From: Acidobacteriota bacterium
GTDB taxonomy: Bacteria; Acidobacteriota; Thermoanaerobaculia; Multivoradales; JBCCEF01
Direction of reading: 5' to 3'
NCBI GenBank assembly: GCA_039028635.1
Contig: JBCCHV010000051.1
Location: 1-49,174 of the forward strand
DNA: 49,174 nucleotides
Shown here piece after piece: positions 18,168 through 27,209 of the stretch. Both the position numbers and the translations under genes were made by a program. A model generated the notes under the pieces. It was not told the origin of the DNA and did not search any database. It saw only the letters and a list, made by a program, of their open reading frames with translations. How positions within the stretch are numbered: the stretch's first letter is position 1; every line of letters begins with the position of its first letter.

Positions 18168-20357
18168 CTAAGGTCCAGGCTCGAGAGCCACTTCCCAGGA
18201 GGTCAGGCGGAGGTCGCCGTTCGAGTCCCGCACCGCCGTCACCGCCTGGCGACGGTTGGTCGGATTGACGAACATGGCCTTGCCGAGGGCGACCTCCGAG
18301 ATCGCCCCGCCGGGGGCCTCGCCGTGACGGCTGATGGTGCCGTCGACGGCGATCTCCCAGCCGATCAGCTTGAAGTCGCCGCTGGCGGTGCGCACCGCCG
18401 TCAGGACGTGGAAGTCACCGCCGTCGGAGATCGAGAAGTCGCTCACCGGGCCGGCACCGGCCTGCGAAACCTCCAGGATGGAGCCGTCCGCATAGACATC
18501 CCAAGCCGTCACCAAGAGGTTGCCGGCGGCGGTACGAGCCGCGGTCACCAGGCGATCGCGGCCGGGAAGAGTCCGCAGATAGGCGATCTCGACATCCGTG
18601 ATGTCGCCGCCGACCCACTGGTCCCGCCAGTCCACCAGCACCTCGTTCTCGGCCACTTCCCAGGAATCGATGACCAGCTTGCCACCGCTGCTGCGTGACG
18701 CCGTCACCACGCCCGCGAAGTTCGAGCCGGTGGCGATGGCGACATCGCTGACCGCCACCCCCTGATCCTTGCCACCCTTCTGGAGATCGTTCCAGGGGCT
18801 GACGTCCCAGCCGATCACCTCGAGGTTGCCGGCACTGCTGCGGGTCGCCGTCACCACCCCCGGCAAATGCGGCGAGGGCGTGATGGCGACATCCGTCACC
18901 GGTCCGGCGGTCCAGCTGCTGTCGCGGTCCAGGTTGCTGTTCCAGGCGATCATCTTGAGGTTGTCGGTATTGGTGCGAACGGCGGTGACGAAGTCGGTGG
19001 TCACCGACGGCTTCGCCATCGCCACCTGCTTGAAGCCGCCGCCCCCGTCGACCTCGAGGTCGACGAGGTCACCGTTTCCAATCCGACCGAAGGTGCGCAC
19101 GTCGAGGTTGCCGCCGGCGTCCTTCATGGCCGTCACCACCGTGTCCGAGCTGAGATCGAGGATCTCGAGGTCGCTCCCCGGCGCCACCACCAGACGATCC
19201 CGCCGACGCAGCGGCGAGGGCCAGATGGCGAGCACCTCCCACGGCATGCCGAGACCATCGACGTACTGCCAGTCGGCATTGCCCTGGGGGTCCGTGAAGC
19301 CATCGCGCTCGACGATGAAGGTGTCCCGGAAGAGCAGCGGGAAGCCCTGGCCGGAGCGGTCGATGTGGATGTGGAGGTGGGGCGCCGTCGACCAGCCGGA
19401 GTTGCCCGCCAAGCCGAGAAAGTCTCCGGCCTGGACATTGGCGCCGGCAAAGCAAATCGCGCCGTTGGTGGTGTTCTGCATCAGATGCAGGTAGCTCGCC
19501 CGCTCGTCGCCGTGATCGATGACGAAGCTGTTCGAGGTGTTGCCGCGCACCCCCGGCACGTTGTCGGCAATGCCGTCGGTGCAGCTCACCACCACGCCAT
19601 CGGCCATCGCATAGATCGGCTTGCCCCAGACCAGCCAGTCCTGGTTCTCGTCGCCGTTGTTGGTCTCGCCATCGCTCAGTGGATGACGATCGACCCAGGC
19701 CGAGGTGGCGTCGTCCCAGCGCACCACGCCGGCGTCGTAGGAAAACATCTGACGAGCGCTCTGGCGGTGCGAATTGGCGATGCCGGTGCTGCGGGTGGAC
19801 CAGAACTCGCCCTCCGCGAGATCATCGACCGAGGCCGGAAACAGAAATCCACCCCGCGGCTGGTCGTTGGCGTAGACCACCGTCTGGAAGGTCTCCGTCA
19901 CCGGCTTCTGGTCCTCGCCGTTGAAGAACAGGTTGAGGGTCACCCACTCCGGCACCCAAGGCGTCAGCCGAGGGTCGTCGGTGAGCAGCAAGCGACAGGT
20001 CTGGCCCGGTTGGATGACCGCGCTGGTGGTGACGGCGGTGACCGAGCCGCCACCGCACTGCATCATCAGGTTGTTGAACAGACTGGCGGTGCTGGGAGTG
20101 AACCCGGCACCGAAGACGAGATCGGCACCGCTGATCGAAACCGCGTCCGGCTCATTGTTGCGAATCTGAGCGTCGAGGGAGATCTCGAAGCTGCGATCGC
20201 CGGTCGAGCTCGGCGCTGCCAGCGGAAAGGCTTGGGCAGCACCGAATTGGCGCGGCTGGATGTCGAGGATATCGACGTTCGGCTGCGCCACGGCGGGAAC
20301 CGCGAGGGCGCTGAAGAGAAGCAGTGAAGATATGAAAATCCGAGCATGAAGATGCAT
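18168..20357 (-). CDS. Exported M23-like (LytM) protein with a seven-repeat C-terminal beta-propeller
   Basis: A 729-aa protein from ATG 20357; signal peptide through about Ala24. Residues ~25-180 are an Ig-like or CARDB-like beta region. Residues ~240-335 are an M23/LytM-like fold: GKPIYAMADGVVVSC, IDHGDERASYLHLM (His282, His291), VQAGDFLGLAGNSG and APHLHIHI (His327, His329). The first expected HxxxD zinc ligand pair appears as Gln203...Asp208 (ARQMFSYD), so peptidase activity is uncertain. Residues ~400-729 contain seven repeats of VTAxRxxxGxLxxxxWxV starting near 408, 457, 502, 551, 604, 652 and 706, suggesting a seven-bladed propeller. Likely a secreted wall- or glycan-binding protein. 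Confidence 0.85.
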   Translation of the reverse strand: MHLHARIFISSLLLFSALAVPAVAQPNVDILDIQPRQFGAAQAFPLAAPSSTGDRSFEISLDAQIRNNEPDAVSISGADLVFGAGFTPSTASLFNNLMMQCGGGSVTAVTTSAVIQPGQTCRLLLTDDPRLTPWVPEWVTLNLFFNGEDQKPVTETFQTVVYANDQPRGGFLFPASVDDLAEGEFWSTRSTGIANSHRQSARQMFSYDAGVVRWDDATSAWVDRHPLSDGETNNGDENQDWLVWGKPIYAMADGVVVSCTDGIADNVPGVRGNTSNSFVIDHGDERASYLHLMQNTTNGAICFAGANVQAGDFLGLAGNSGWSTAPHLHIHIDRSGQGFPLLFRDTFIVERDGFTDPQGNADWQYVDGLGMPWEVLAIWPSPLRRRDRLVVAPGSDLEILDLSSDTVVTAMKDAGGNLDVRTFGRIGNGDLVDLEVDGGGGFKQVAMAKPSVTTDFVTAVRTNTDNLKMIAWNSNLDRDSSWTAGPVTDVAITPSPHLPGVVTATRSSAGNLEVIGWDVSPWNDLQKGGKDQGVAVSDVAIATGSNFAGVVTASRSSGGKLVIDSWEVAENEVLVDWRDQWVGGDITDVEIAYLRTLPGRDRLVTAARTAAGNLLVTAWDVYADGSILEVSQAGAGPVSDFSISDGGDFHVLTAVRTASGDFKLIGWEIAVDGTISRHGEAPGGAISEVALGKAMFVNPTNRRQAVTAVRDSNGDLRLTSWEVALEPGP

Positions 20358-20561
20358 CTTTGGAGTCTCCTGATCTTGTAGGCACTGCGGACCCCTCCGG
20401 CTTCGAACCGGTAGCGATCCGCCCGTCCTGGGCCGGCCCACGGGACCGGACCAGAGCGCCCGCCTCGGCGGGCACAGCAGGAGAACGAAGGCGAGCGGTA
20501 AAAGTGCTCACCCCAAAATGCAAAAGTCGCGAAATGCCGCGAGAAGACTCAGAGAAGTGGT

Positions 20562-20903
20562 TCAGGCACCCTCGGTGACCAGCGCAATGAGGATGAGAAT
20601 GCCGTAGGCCAGGGCACCCAGAGCCCACAGTCCGAACCCGACCAAGCAGAGGTTCTTGGCGTAGCGGGACGACATCTCGGCCCCCTGGTAGTCGCCATGA
20701 TCGAGCTTGGGCTTGACCTGGGCGGCGAAGACGATCGCCGGAATGCCCAGCGGCGTGCAGCAACAGAAACACATCAGGATGGACTCGACCAGCCAGCTCC
20801 GCACCGTCGGTCGCGGACCGTTGTAGGCCACCGCGTTCAAGCAGCTCGGACAGGTGACGACGTCTTCTTCGAGGGCTCGTCCGCAGGATGTGCAGTACAT
20901 CAT
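20562..20903 (-). CDS. Zinc-ribbon plus CD225/dispanin-like membrane protein
   Basis: A 113-aa protein. Residues 1-25 are a zinc ribbon with two CxxC pairs (YCTSCGRALEEDVVTCPSC). The rest matches the CD225/dispanin pattern: first helix with the LMCFCCCTPLGIPAIVFAAQ intramembrane segment, then the loop VKPKLDHGDYQGAEMSSRYAKNL, then a second transmembrane helix. Bacterial members have no established function; the eukaryotic IFITM relatives affect membrane fusion. It lies 57 bp downstream of another zinc-ribbon membrane protein on the same strand and may share its transcript. Upstream of the M23 gene lies a ~200-bp AT-richer gap that probably holds that gene's promoter. Confidence 0.8.
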   Translation of the reverse strand: MMYCTSCGRALEEDVVTCPSCLNAVAYNGPRPTVRSWLVESILMCFCCCTPLGIPAIVFAAQVKPKLDHGDYQGAEMSSRYAKNLCLVGFGLWALGALAYGILILIALVTEGA

Positions 20904-20960
20904 CTCTCTCCCATCGCCCCGCAGGCCGCTGCGAGGTCGTCGAGGTTTCTCTTCAACCCC

Positions 20961-21539
20961 TTACTGCGGGGCGAGCAGCTCGCCGCTGGAGCCATAGACG
21001 AGATCACGATCGTAGTCGGACGCCGGGTAGCCCTCTTCTTCGTAGGCAAAGGGATCTTCCTGCTCGAAGACGCCGTCTTTGCCGGCGCTGACCAGACGAA
21101 AGTCGTCGCAGGGACCGCCGAGTTCGCTCTGGCTGCACTGGTAGCGGTAGGCCTGCTGCCAGCCATCGACCCGCGACAACGATTCGAGATACTCCGGCTC
21201 GAGGGCCGCTGCCAGGGCCGCCAGGGTGGTCACATTGGGATAGGTATCGTTTTCGAGGTAGTACGCTTCCAAGGCTTCGGAAACGAAGTAGAACTCGGCC
21301 AGAGTGCGCTTCTGCTTGGCCTTCTGCAGGGCGTCGAGAAAGTTGGGAACGAAGATCGCCGAGACGATACCGAGAATGGCGATCAGAGCGATGCCGCCGC
21401 CGACCACCAGGGCGACCACGCCACCTGTCGAGGTCGTGGCTTTGGTCTGCGGCCGGACTCCCGGCCGCGGCTTGCCGCAGACCGAGCAGAAATCACGCTC
21501 CGCCGCCTTTGGCTTGCCGCAATGGGCGCAGTAGCTCAT
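20961..21539 (-). CDS. Zinc-ribbon protein with a type IV pilin/GspG-like body
   Basis: A 192-aa protein. Residues 1-25 form a zinc ribbon with two CxxC pairs (MSYCAHCGK, DFCSVCGK). A long hydrophobic helix follows at ~39-65 (GVVALVVGGGIALIAILGIV), then FVPNFLDALQKAKQKRTLAE and a GspG-like region (VSEALEAYYLENDTYPNVTT, DGWQQAYRYQ, FRLVSAGKDGVFEQEDPFAY). The last segment resembles the calcium loop of major pseudopilins. No prepilin G|FxxxE cleavage site precedes the helix: it is replaced by the cytoplasmic ribbon. It may be a membrane-anchored pilin-fold protein rather than an assembled pilin. The neighbour downstream also has a zinc ribbon. Confidence 0.75.
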   Translation of the reverse strand: MSYCAHCGKPKAAERDFCSVCGKPRPGVRPQTKATTSTGGVVALVVGGGIALIAILGIVSAIFVPNFLDALQKAKQKRTLAEFYFVSEALEAYYLENDTYPNVTTLAALAAALEPEYLESLSRVDGWQQAYRYQCSQSELGGPCDDFRLVSAGKDGVFEQEDPFAYEEEGYPASDYDRDLVYGSSGELLAPQ

Positions 21540-21666
21540 GGGTCCCCCCCAGCGAATCAGATACTCACAGTTACCCTGGAATCATACACCCGGCCCAGAT
21601 CATCAGACGCCGCAGCGGCCCTTGCCTTTAGCGGCAGCCCGAGCGCGGCAAACGCGAGCGTAGTCC

Positions 21667-22740
21667 TCAGGTTGCCGCAAAGGGAATGCGGCTGGCGGCC
21701 TCGACCTCGAAGGGATCATCGGCGGTGCCACGACGCCACCGGCGCAGCGCCGCAAAGGCGATCATGGCGGCGTTGTCGCCGGAATAGGTCAAAGGAACGG
21801 ACCACAGGTTGACTCGATGCTCCTCGGCCCAGGCGGCCGCCAGACGCCGCAGGAGACGGTTCGCCGCCACCCCGCCGGAGAGGGCGAGGTGCTCGAAGGG
21901 CCGGCGGCGGTGCAGACGATCGAGGCGATCGAGTAGCTGACGAACGGCGGCGGCGCGGAATCCGGCCAGCAGATCGAGCACCTCGGCCGGTGTCGCACCG
22001 GTCGACAGGTCGGTGGCGATGCCGCGCTGCTCGAGGCGCTCGATCGCCATCAGCACCTGGCTCTTGAGGCCGGAATAGGAAAAGGCGAGAGAGTCGCCGT
22101 CGACGGAGGCCACCGCGAAAGGTGCCTTGGCGCCGTCACCGTCTTCCGCCAGGCGATCGACATGGGGACCCTGCGGGTAGGGCAAGCCGAGACGCTTGCC
22201 GATCTTGTCGAAGACCTCGCCCATGGCGTCGTCGCGGGTTTCGGCGAGGCTGGTGACGCGATCGACATCGACATCGAACAGGTTGGTGTGTCCGCCCGAC
22301 ACCACCAGCCCGATGAAGCGCTCCGGAACTTCGCGACTGGGCTCGCCGTCGAGGGCCAGGAAGGGCGAGTAGAGATGCCCCTCGAGATGGTGAACGGCGA
22401 AGAACGGAACACCTCGCCCGTAGGCGATCGATTTGCCGAGGGAGAGACCGACCAGCAGCGCCCCCATCAGCCCGGGCCCACGGGTCGCGGCGACGGCACC
22501 GAGCTCTTCGACCGCCACCCCCGCCCGCTCCAGGGCCTCGCCGAACACCGCCGGCCAGTTGGTCAGATGTTCACGGGAGGCGATCTCCGGCACCACGCCG
22601 CCGAAGGGACGGTGGGCTTCGAGCTGGCTCGACACCACCGAAGCCAACACCCGACCTTCGGCGTCGAGGACAGCGCAGGCGGTGTCATCGCAGGAGGTTT
22701 CGATTCCGAGGACCAATGGGGTCTCGTCAGAGGCCTTCAT
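21667..22740 (-). CDS. tsaD: tRNA N6-adenosine threonylcarbamoyltransferase TsaD
   Basis: A 357-aa member of the Kae1/TsaD (YgjD) family. It transfers the threonylcarbamoyl group to A37 of ANN-decoding tRNAs, with TsaB and TsaE. Seen here: the opening VLGIETSCDDTACAV, GGVVPEIASREH, TRGPGLMGALLVGLSLGKSI, metal-binding HHLEGH (His118 and His122), VSGGHTNLF, and LALSGGVAANRLLR near the C terminus. ATG 22740 begins the conserved N terminus; the frame is open further up but shadows intergenic DNA. It is divergent from gap with 74 bp between the starts. Confidence 0.97.
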   Translation of the reverse strand: MKASDETPLVLGIETSCDDTACAVLDAEGRVLASVVSSQLEAHRPFGGVVPEIASREHLTNWPAVFGEALERAGVAVEELGAVAATRGPGLMGALLVGLSLGKSIAYGRGVPFFAVHHLEGHLYSPFLALDGEPSREVPERFIGLVVSGGHTNLFDVDVDRVTSLAETRDDAMGEVFDKIGKRLGLPYPQGPHVDRLAEDGDGAKAPFAVASVDGDSLAFSYSGLKSQVLMAIERLEQRGIATDLSTGATPAEVLDLLAGFRAAAVRQLLDRLDRLHRRRPFEHLALSGGVAANRLLRRLAAAWAEEHRVNLWSVPLTYSGDNAAMIAFAALRRWRRGTADDPFEVEAASRIPFAAT

Positions 22741-22814
22741 GGAAGATATTGTTGCACTCTCGGGCCGCTGAAGGGATGGGTTTCCGCCGCGGCCCCGCTG
22801 TGGAGAGAACCTCG

Positions 22815-23825
22815 ATGGCCGTACCTTTCGCAATCAACGGCTTTGGCCGCATCGGCCGCGCCGTCGCTCGCCTCGCCCGCGGGCGCTCGGACGTTCGCCT
22901 GGTGGCACTCAACGATCCCGCCCCCGTCGCGGTGTTGGCCGACCGCCTGAAGTACGACTCGGTGCGCGGCCCATACGCCGGCAAGGTCACCGTCCGAGCC
23001 GCCGACCTCGAGCTCGACGGTCACCCGGTGGCGGTCTTTCGGTCCGATCGTCCGGCCGACGTTCCCTGGTCCCGCAGCACGGCCCGCATCGTGCTCGAGT
23101 GCAGCGGCCAGTTTCTCGACCGCGAGTCGGCCGCGGGCCACCTCGGGAACGGCGTCGAGCGGGTGGTGTGGTCCGCCAACAGCCCGCAGGCGGACGTCAC
23201 CCTGTGCCGCAGCATCAACGAGGGTGCCTACGATCCCCGCCGCCACCGGCTGATCAGCAACGCTTCCTGCACCACCCATTGCCTGGCGCCGCTGCTCCGC
23301 GTGCTCGAGCAGGTCGCCGGCATCGAACATGGCGCCATGACTTCGGTGCACAGCTACACGCCCAGCCAGGAGCTGCTCGACGCCAGCCAGGCGAGCGGGC
23401 GCCGGGCGCGCGCCGCCGGCCTCAACCTGGTCCCCCTGGCGACCACCGCGCCGCGCGCCATCGACGAGCTGATCCCCAGCCTGGCGGGCAAAATCTCGGG
23501 GCTGGTGGTGCGGGTGCCATCGCCCGCCGGCGCCTGGCTCGAGGTGGTTGCCCGAGTCCAGCGCGAGACCACCACCGAGGCCCTGCGCGCAGCCTTTCGC
23601 AAAGCCGCCACCAGCGCACCGCTGGCCGGAGTTCTGGGAGTCTGCGAAGAGGAGCTGGTGTCGTCGGACTTCGTCGGCAGCCCCGAGTCGGCGATCGTCG
23701 ACCTCTCGACCACCGCGGTCACCGATGGCCGCCTGGTGCGGGTCGCCGCCTGGTATGACAACGAGTGGGGCTATGCCCACCGCCTGATCGAGCTGGTGGC
23801 GGCCCTCGGAGAGCAAGCTTCTTGA
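22815..23825 (+). CDS. gap: Glyceraldehyde-3-phosphate dehydrogenase, divergent type
   Basis: A 336-aa GAPDH from ATG 22815. NAD-binding [13 protein letters not shown] is at the N terminus. The catalytic Cys152 lies in [14 protein letters not shown] and the partner His179 in [10 protein letters not shown]; the terminal block [14 protein letters not shown] is conserved. Differences from the usual family: CTTNC is CTTHC (Asn to His at 155), and the SAPSKD segment after strand SANS is replaced. It is the first gene of a gap-pgk-tpiA-secG run, so a glycolytic function is most likely. The altered residue next to the nucleophile might affect kinetics or cofactor use; an erythrose-4-phosphate dehydrogenase is less likely in this context. 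Confidence 0.93.
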   Translation: MAVPFAINGFGRIGRAVARLARGRSDVRLVALNDPAPVAVLADRLKYDSVRGPYAGKVTVRAADLELDGHPVAVFRSDRPADVPWSRSTARIVLECSGQFLDRESAAGHLGNGVERVVWSANSPQADVTLCRSINEGAYDPRRHRLISNASCTTHCLAPLLRVLEQVAGIEHGAMTSVHSYTPSQELLDASQASGRRARAAGLNLVPLATTAPRAIDELIPSLAGKISGLVVRVPSPAGAWLEVVARVQRETTTEALRAAFRKAATSAPLAGVLGVCEEELVSSDFVGSPESAIVDLSTTAVTDGRLVRVAAWYDNEWGYAHRLIELVAALGEQAS

Positions 23826-23892
23826 GGCGCCTGTGGTAGAAGTCTCGCAACCCTGTCACCGCCCGCAATCGAAGTCTTCGAACGGAGACCCC

Positions 23893-25089
23893 ATGAGCCG
23901 ACTGTCGACCCTCGATGACCTCCCCCTCGACTCCGGAACGCGCGTCTTCCTGCGGGTCGACTTCAACGTTCCCCTGTCGGCCGACGGCGAGGTGCTCGAC
24001 GACACTCGCATCGTCGAGGCGCTGCCGACGATCGGCGAGCTGCGCGCCGCCGGCTGCCGCCTGATCCTGGCCTCCCATTGCGGCCGGCCGAAGGGCCAAG
24101 CCGATCCCCGCTACAGCCTGCGACCGGCGGCGGAAGCCCTCGGAAGTCTGCTCGGCACGACCGTCGCCTTCGCCACTGACACCGTCGGTGAGTCCGCCCA
24201 CCGAATGGTGGCGGCGCTCCAGCCGGGCGAGGTCGGCGTGCTCGAGAACCTGCGCTTCGATGCCGGCGAGACCGGCAACGACGAAACCTTCTCCGAGCGC
24301 CTGGCGGGCTTCGCCGATGTCTTCGTCAACGACGCCTTCGGCACCGCCCACCGCGCCCACGCCTCGGTAGTCGGAGTCGCCGAGCGCCTGCCACAGCGGG
24401 CCGCCGGCCGGTTGATCGAACGCGAGGTCGCGGCCCTCGGCCGCCTGCTCGGCGAACCGGACCGCCCCTTCGCGGCAATCCTCGGAGGCGCCAAGATCAG
24501 CGGCAAGATCGACACGCTGCTCAACCTCCTACCCCGCCTGAACGTTCTGCTGGTGGGCGGTGGCATGGCCAACACCTTCCTCGCCGCCCGCGGCCACGAC
24601 ATGGCGGCTTCGCTGGTCGAAGAAGACCGCCTCGACACCGCCCGCGAGATCCTGCACGACGCCGATCAGGGCGGGGTCACCGTCTGGCTGCCGGAAGATC
24701 TGGTGGTCACCGACGACTTTGCCAATCCGCGAGAGGTGCTCACCGTTTCGCCAGCGGCTGTTCCCGCCGACCATCTCGCCGTCGACATCGGACCCGAGAC
24801 CCGACGACGCTTCGCCGGCGCCGTGGCGGAGGCTCGCACCCTGTTCTGGAACGGCCCCTTGGGGGTGTTCGAGAAGGCCCCCTTCGACGCCGGCACCCGC
24901 GCCGTCGCCGATGCTCTCTCCGAGTGCTCCGGGTTCTCCGTGATCGGAGGCGGCGAAACGGTGGCCGCCGTGCGCCAAGCCGGAGTCGCCGATGAACTCG
25001 GACACGTCTCGACCGGCGGCGGCGCCTCGCTGCAGTTCCTCTCCGGCAAAGCCCTTCCCGGAATCTCTGCCCTGGAGGTGGTGGCGTAA
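23893..25089 (+). CDS. pgk: Phosphoglycerate kinase
   Basis: A 398-aa kinase converting 1,3-bisphosphoglycerate and ADP to 3-phosphoglycerate and ATP. Family blocks are [20 protein letters not shown] (residues ~19-38), [53 protein letters not shown] and the C-terminal [11 protein letters not shown] followed by [13 protein letters not shown]. The ATG at 23893 follows GGAGA; the open frame from 23833 lacks family similarity. It is 67 bp after gap and overlaps tpiA by one base (TAATG). Confidence 0.98.
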   Translation: MSRLSTLDDLPLDSGTRVFLRVDFNVPLSADGEVLDDTRIVEALPTIGELRAAGCRLILASHCGRPKGQADPRYSLRPAAEALGSLLGTTVAFATDTVGESAHRMVAALQPGEVGVLENLRFDAGETGNDETFSERLAGFADVFVNDAFGTAHRAHASVVGVAERLPQRAAGRLIEREVAALGRLLGEPDRPFAAILGGAKISGKIDTLLNLLPRLNVLLVGGGMANTFLAARGHDMAASLVEEDRLDTAREILHDADQGGVTVWLPEDLVVTDDFANPREVLTVSPAAVPADHLAVDIGPETRRRFAGAVAEARTLFWNGPLGVFEKAPFDAGTRAVADALSECSGFSVIGGGETVAAVRQAGVADELGHVSTGGGASLQFLSGKALPGISALEVVA

Positions 25090-25829
25090 TGGCTCGCCAA
25101 CCGCTGGTCGCCGCCAACTGGAAGATGAATCTGCTGCGGTCCGAGGCCGCGAGCTTCTGTGACCGCCTGCTCTCTCAACCGCCGACGGCGGCGGAGGTCG
25201 CCATCTTTCCGCCGGCGCCCCTGCTCGATACGGTCGAGCGCCACCTCACCGGAAGCGCCGTCCGCTGGGGTGGCCAGGACCTGCACCCAGAAGACGCCGG
25301 CGCCCACACCGGCGACACTTCGGCTCGACACCTCGTCGACCTGGGCTGCCACTGGGCCCTCTGCGGCCACAGCGAGCGGCGCCAAGATCACGGCGAAGAC
25401 GATGCCTTGGTGGCCGCCAAGGCGGCCGCCGCCGTGCGCCACGGCCTCGAGCCGATGCTGTGCCTGGGTGAGACTCGGGAGGAACGCCGGGCCGGCCGCA
25501 CCATGGAGGTGCTTCGGCGTCAGCTCCTCTCCGCACTGCCCCACCTGGGAAAGCGATTCGCCTTGGCCTATGAGCCCGTTTGGGCCATCGGGACCGGCGA
25601 AACCGCAACTCCGGAGCTGGCCCAGGAAGCGCACGCCTTCCTGCGCTCCCTGCTCGCCGAATCGCTGGCTGAGGAAGCGGCTCAGGCAACCCGCATTCTC
25701 TACGGTGGCTCCGCCAAGCCGGCAAACGCCGCCTCGTTGATCGCGCAACCGGACCTCGACGGGTTCCTGGTTGGAGGCGCAAGCCTTGACCCGCAGCCGT
25801 TCCTCGCTATCATAGGCGCTTGCGCCTGA
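25089..25829 (+). CDS. tpiA: Triosephosphate isomerase
   Basis: A 246-aa TIM-barrel enzyme interconverting dihydroxyacetone phosphate and glyceraldehyde 3-phosphate. Seen: VAANWKMN (catalytic Asn/Lys), WALCGHSERRQ (catalytic His), YEPVWAIGTGETATPE (catalytic Glu and the mobile loop 6), LYGGSAKPANA and FLVGGASLDP (phosphate-binding). The length is normal. It shares one base with the pgk stop, so the two are translationally coupled. Confidence 0.98.
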   Translation: MARQPLVAANWKMNLLRSEAASFCDRLLSQPPTAAEVAIFPPAPLLDTVERHLTGSAVRWGGQDLHPEDAGAHTGDTSARHLVDLGCHWALCGHSERRQDHGEDDALVAAKAAAAVRHGLEPMLCLGETREERRAGRTMEVLRRQLLSALPHLGKRFALAYEPVWAIGTGETATPELAQEAHAFLRSLLAESLAEEAAQATRILYGGSAKPANAASLIAQPDLDGFLVGGASLDPQPFLAIIGACA

Positions 25830-25871
25830 CGGGAGACCCTCGGGCCAGCTCAACAGCGGAGGTTCGCGACC

Positions 25872-26291
25872 GTGATCTATTTGTTCTATACCCTCCACGT
25901 GATCGTCTGTTTCTTTCTGATCCTCGTGGTTTTGTTGCAGCAGGGCAAAGGAGCCGACCTGTCGGTCTTCGGTGGTGGCAGCACCCAGACGGCCTTCGGC
26001 GCCCGCAGCGCGGCGACACTGCTCCACAAGCTCACCGTGGCCAGCTTCGTGGTATTCATTCTCACCACCATCAGCATCGCCGTCCTGAAGGGCGGCCTGG
26101 GTAGCTCGACGGTGATCGGCGATGTCGCCCCCATCGAGGCGACCGCCTCAGAGGCGACGGGAGACGCGACCGAGGATGACGCTGCTCCGGCAACCGAGAG
26201 CGAGGCCCTGCCCGCTGACGACGGCAGCGCCGCTGCGCCCGCAGAGGCCGCCAGCGAAGGCGACGCCGGGGCCGACGAACCGGCCCAGTAG
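25872..26291 (+). CDS. secG: Preprotein translocase subunit SecG
   Basis: A 139-aa membrane protein. The first ~75 residues are SecG-like: a helix with FFLILVVLLQQGKGADLSVF, the conserved GGGSTQTAFGARSA segment, and a second helix (VASFVVFILTTISIAVLKGG). It assists SecYE in export. The C-terminal ~60 residues are an acidic Ala/Glu/Thr tail (PIEATASEATGDATEDDAAP), longer than in most family members. The gene lies 42 bp after tpiA, the common gap-pgk-tpiA-secG-tRNA-Leu order in bacteria. Confidence 0.93.
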   Translation: MIYLFYTLHVIVCFFLILVVLLQQGKGADLSVFGGGSTQTAFGARSAATLLHKLTVASFVVFILTTISIAVLKGGLGSSTVIGDVAPIEATASEATGDATEDDAAPATESEALPADDGSAAAPAEAASEGDAGADEPAQ

Positions 26292-26358
26292 GGGGAGTCC
26301 GCTCCTCCGCGAGAAACTGCTTTTCCCGGTCGGAACCTCCTGGTAGGATGCCGACCTC

Positions 26359-26443
26359 GCCGAAGTGGCGGAATTGGTAGACGCGCACGGTTGAGGGCCG
26401 TGTGGGGCGACCCGTGCCGGTTCGAGTCCGGCCTTCGGCACCA
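26359..26443 (+). tRNA. tRNA-Leu, anticodon GAG
   Basis: A full class II tRNA of 85 nt with encoded CCA. The acceptor stem GCCGAAG pairs with CTTCGGC, followed by ACCA. The D arm GGCGGAATTGGTAGACGC, the anticodon stem CACGG/CCGTG around loop TTGAGGG (anticodon GAG, reading CUC and CUU), the long variable arm and the T arm GCCGG-TTCGAGT-CCGGC are all present. Confidence 0.96.
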
Positions 26444-26882
26444 TTCCCTTCCTCCCACAAATCTGAACCGACACCGTCGAAAGACGGCCCCGGCAGCAGC
26501 GCCGAGGGTCTGAGAACCGGGCCGTCGCAAAGGTCCTGTGGAGCCCATGCCGCGGCCCGGGCTCAGAGGCGCCGTTCGCACTCTTAAATTCAGTTTTTGT
26601 GAAAATTCAGATAACAAAAAACGGTCATGTGTTTATAACAACCCGTTTTCGCCATCGTCGCAGAATTACCTCGATAAAGCCATAAAAATGAAAGACTTGG
26701 GGAGATTTCAACGGAGATATCAATCTCCTCTCGAGGTGTACAGGCGGCTCCTCGAGGAGATCAAATCGTTCAAAACATTTGCCTTTTGCGTTGGTCGGTG
26801 AAAGACTTTGATGCTCATCCGAACATCGGCGGGCTCCCACCCGCCACCAAGACCCTGGTCGACCGAGGAGTGACTTAAGACC
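26444..26882 (+). promoter_or_regulatory. Unusual AT-rich upstream region of the cold-shock gene
   Basis: A 439-bp gap without a convincing gene. From about 26580 to 26800 the sequence turns distinctly AT-rich (runs such as TTTTTGTGAAAATTC and AACAAAAAACGG), in contrast to the surrounding GC-rich DNA. A possible hairpin pairs AAAACGG (26617-26623 area) with CCGTTTT about 18 bases later, and a second (GGCGGG/CCCGCC, 26828-26845) lies just before the GAGGAG Shine-Dalgarno at 26865-26870. Long leaders with structure are typical of cold-shock mRNAs, so I read this as promoter and leader. The exact promoter is not assigned. Confidence 0.5.
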
Positions 26883-27101
26883 ATGTCAGAAACAGGGACC
26901 GTCAAGTGGTTCAACAACGCCAAGGGTTTCGGATTCATCGCTCGTGACGGCGAGGCTGATGTTTTCGTGCACCACAGCTCGATCTCGATGGAGGGATTCC
27001 GCACCCTCAACGAAGGGGACCAGGTTTCCTTCGAAGTGGTTGATGGCCCGAAGGGCCTGCAAGCACGCAACGTCGTGCGCGCCCACGGAACCGGCGCCTG
27101 A
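26883..27101 (+). CDS. Cold-shock protein, CspA family
   Basis: A 72-aa single cold-shock domain that binds single-stranded RNA and DNA. The two RNA-binding motifs are KGFGFI (RNP1) and VFVHHS (RNP2), within [20 protein letters not shown] and [14 protein letters not shown]. Length and sequence are those of standard Csp proteins. The ATG follows GAGGAG at 26865-26870. The long AT-rich leader upstream suggests temperature-dependent translation, but this is inference. Confidence 0.97.
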   Translation: MSETGTVKWFNNAKGFGFIARDGEADVFVHHSSISMEGFRTLNEGDQVSFEVVDGPKGLQARNVVRAHGTGA

Positions 27102-27209
27102 TCCAACGACAGCAGACGAACCTCGACCCAGGCCACCTCACGGCAGCGCCAGCGAACCGGAGTTCCCGCACTGAGCAGATGAGGAGAGCGGGACGAGGTG
27201 GGTGGGATT

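Noticed and set aside
20562-20903. Antiviral IFITM-like function for the CD225 protein
   Set aside because: The fold is similar, but no defence genes are near and bacterial members have no known antiviral role.
26538-26801. 87-aa plus frame in the cold-shock leader
   Set aside because: AT-rich composition, no Shine-Dalgarno and no family-like sequence; better explained as leader.
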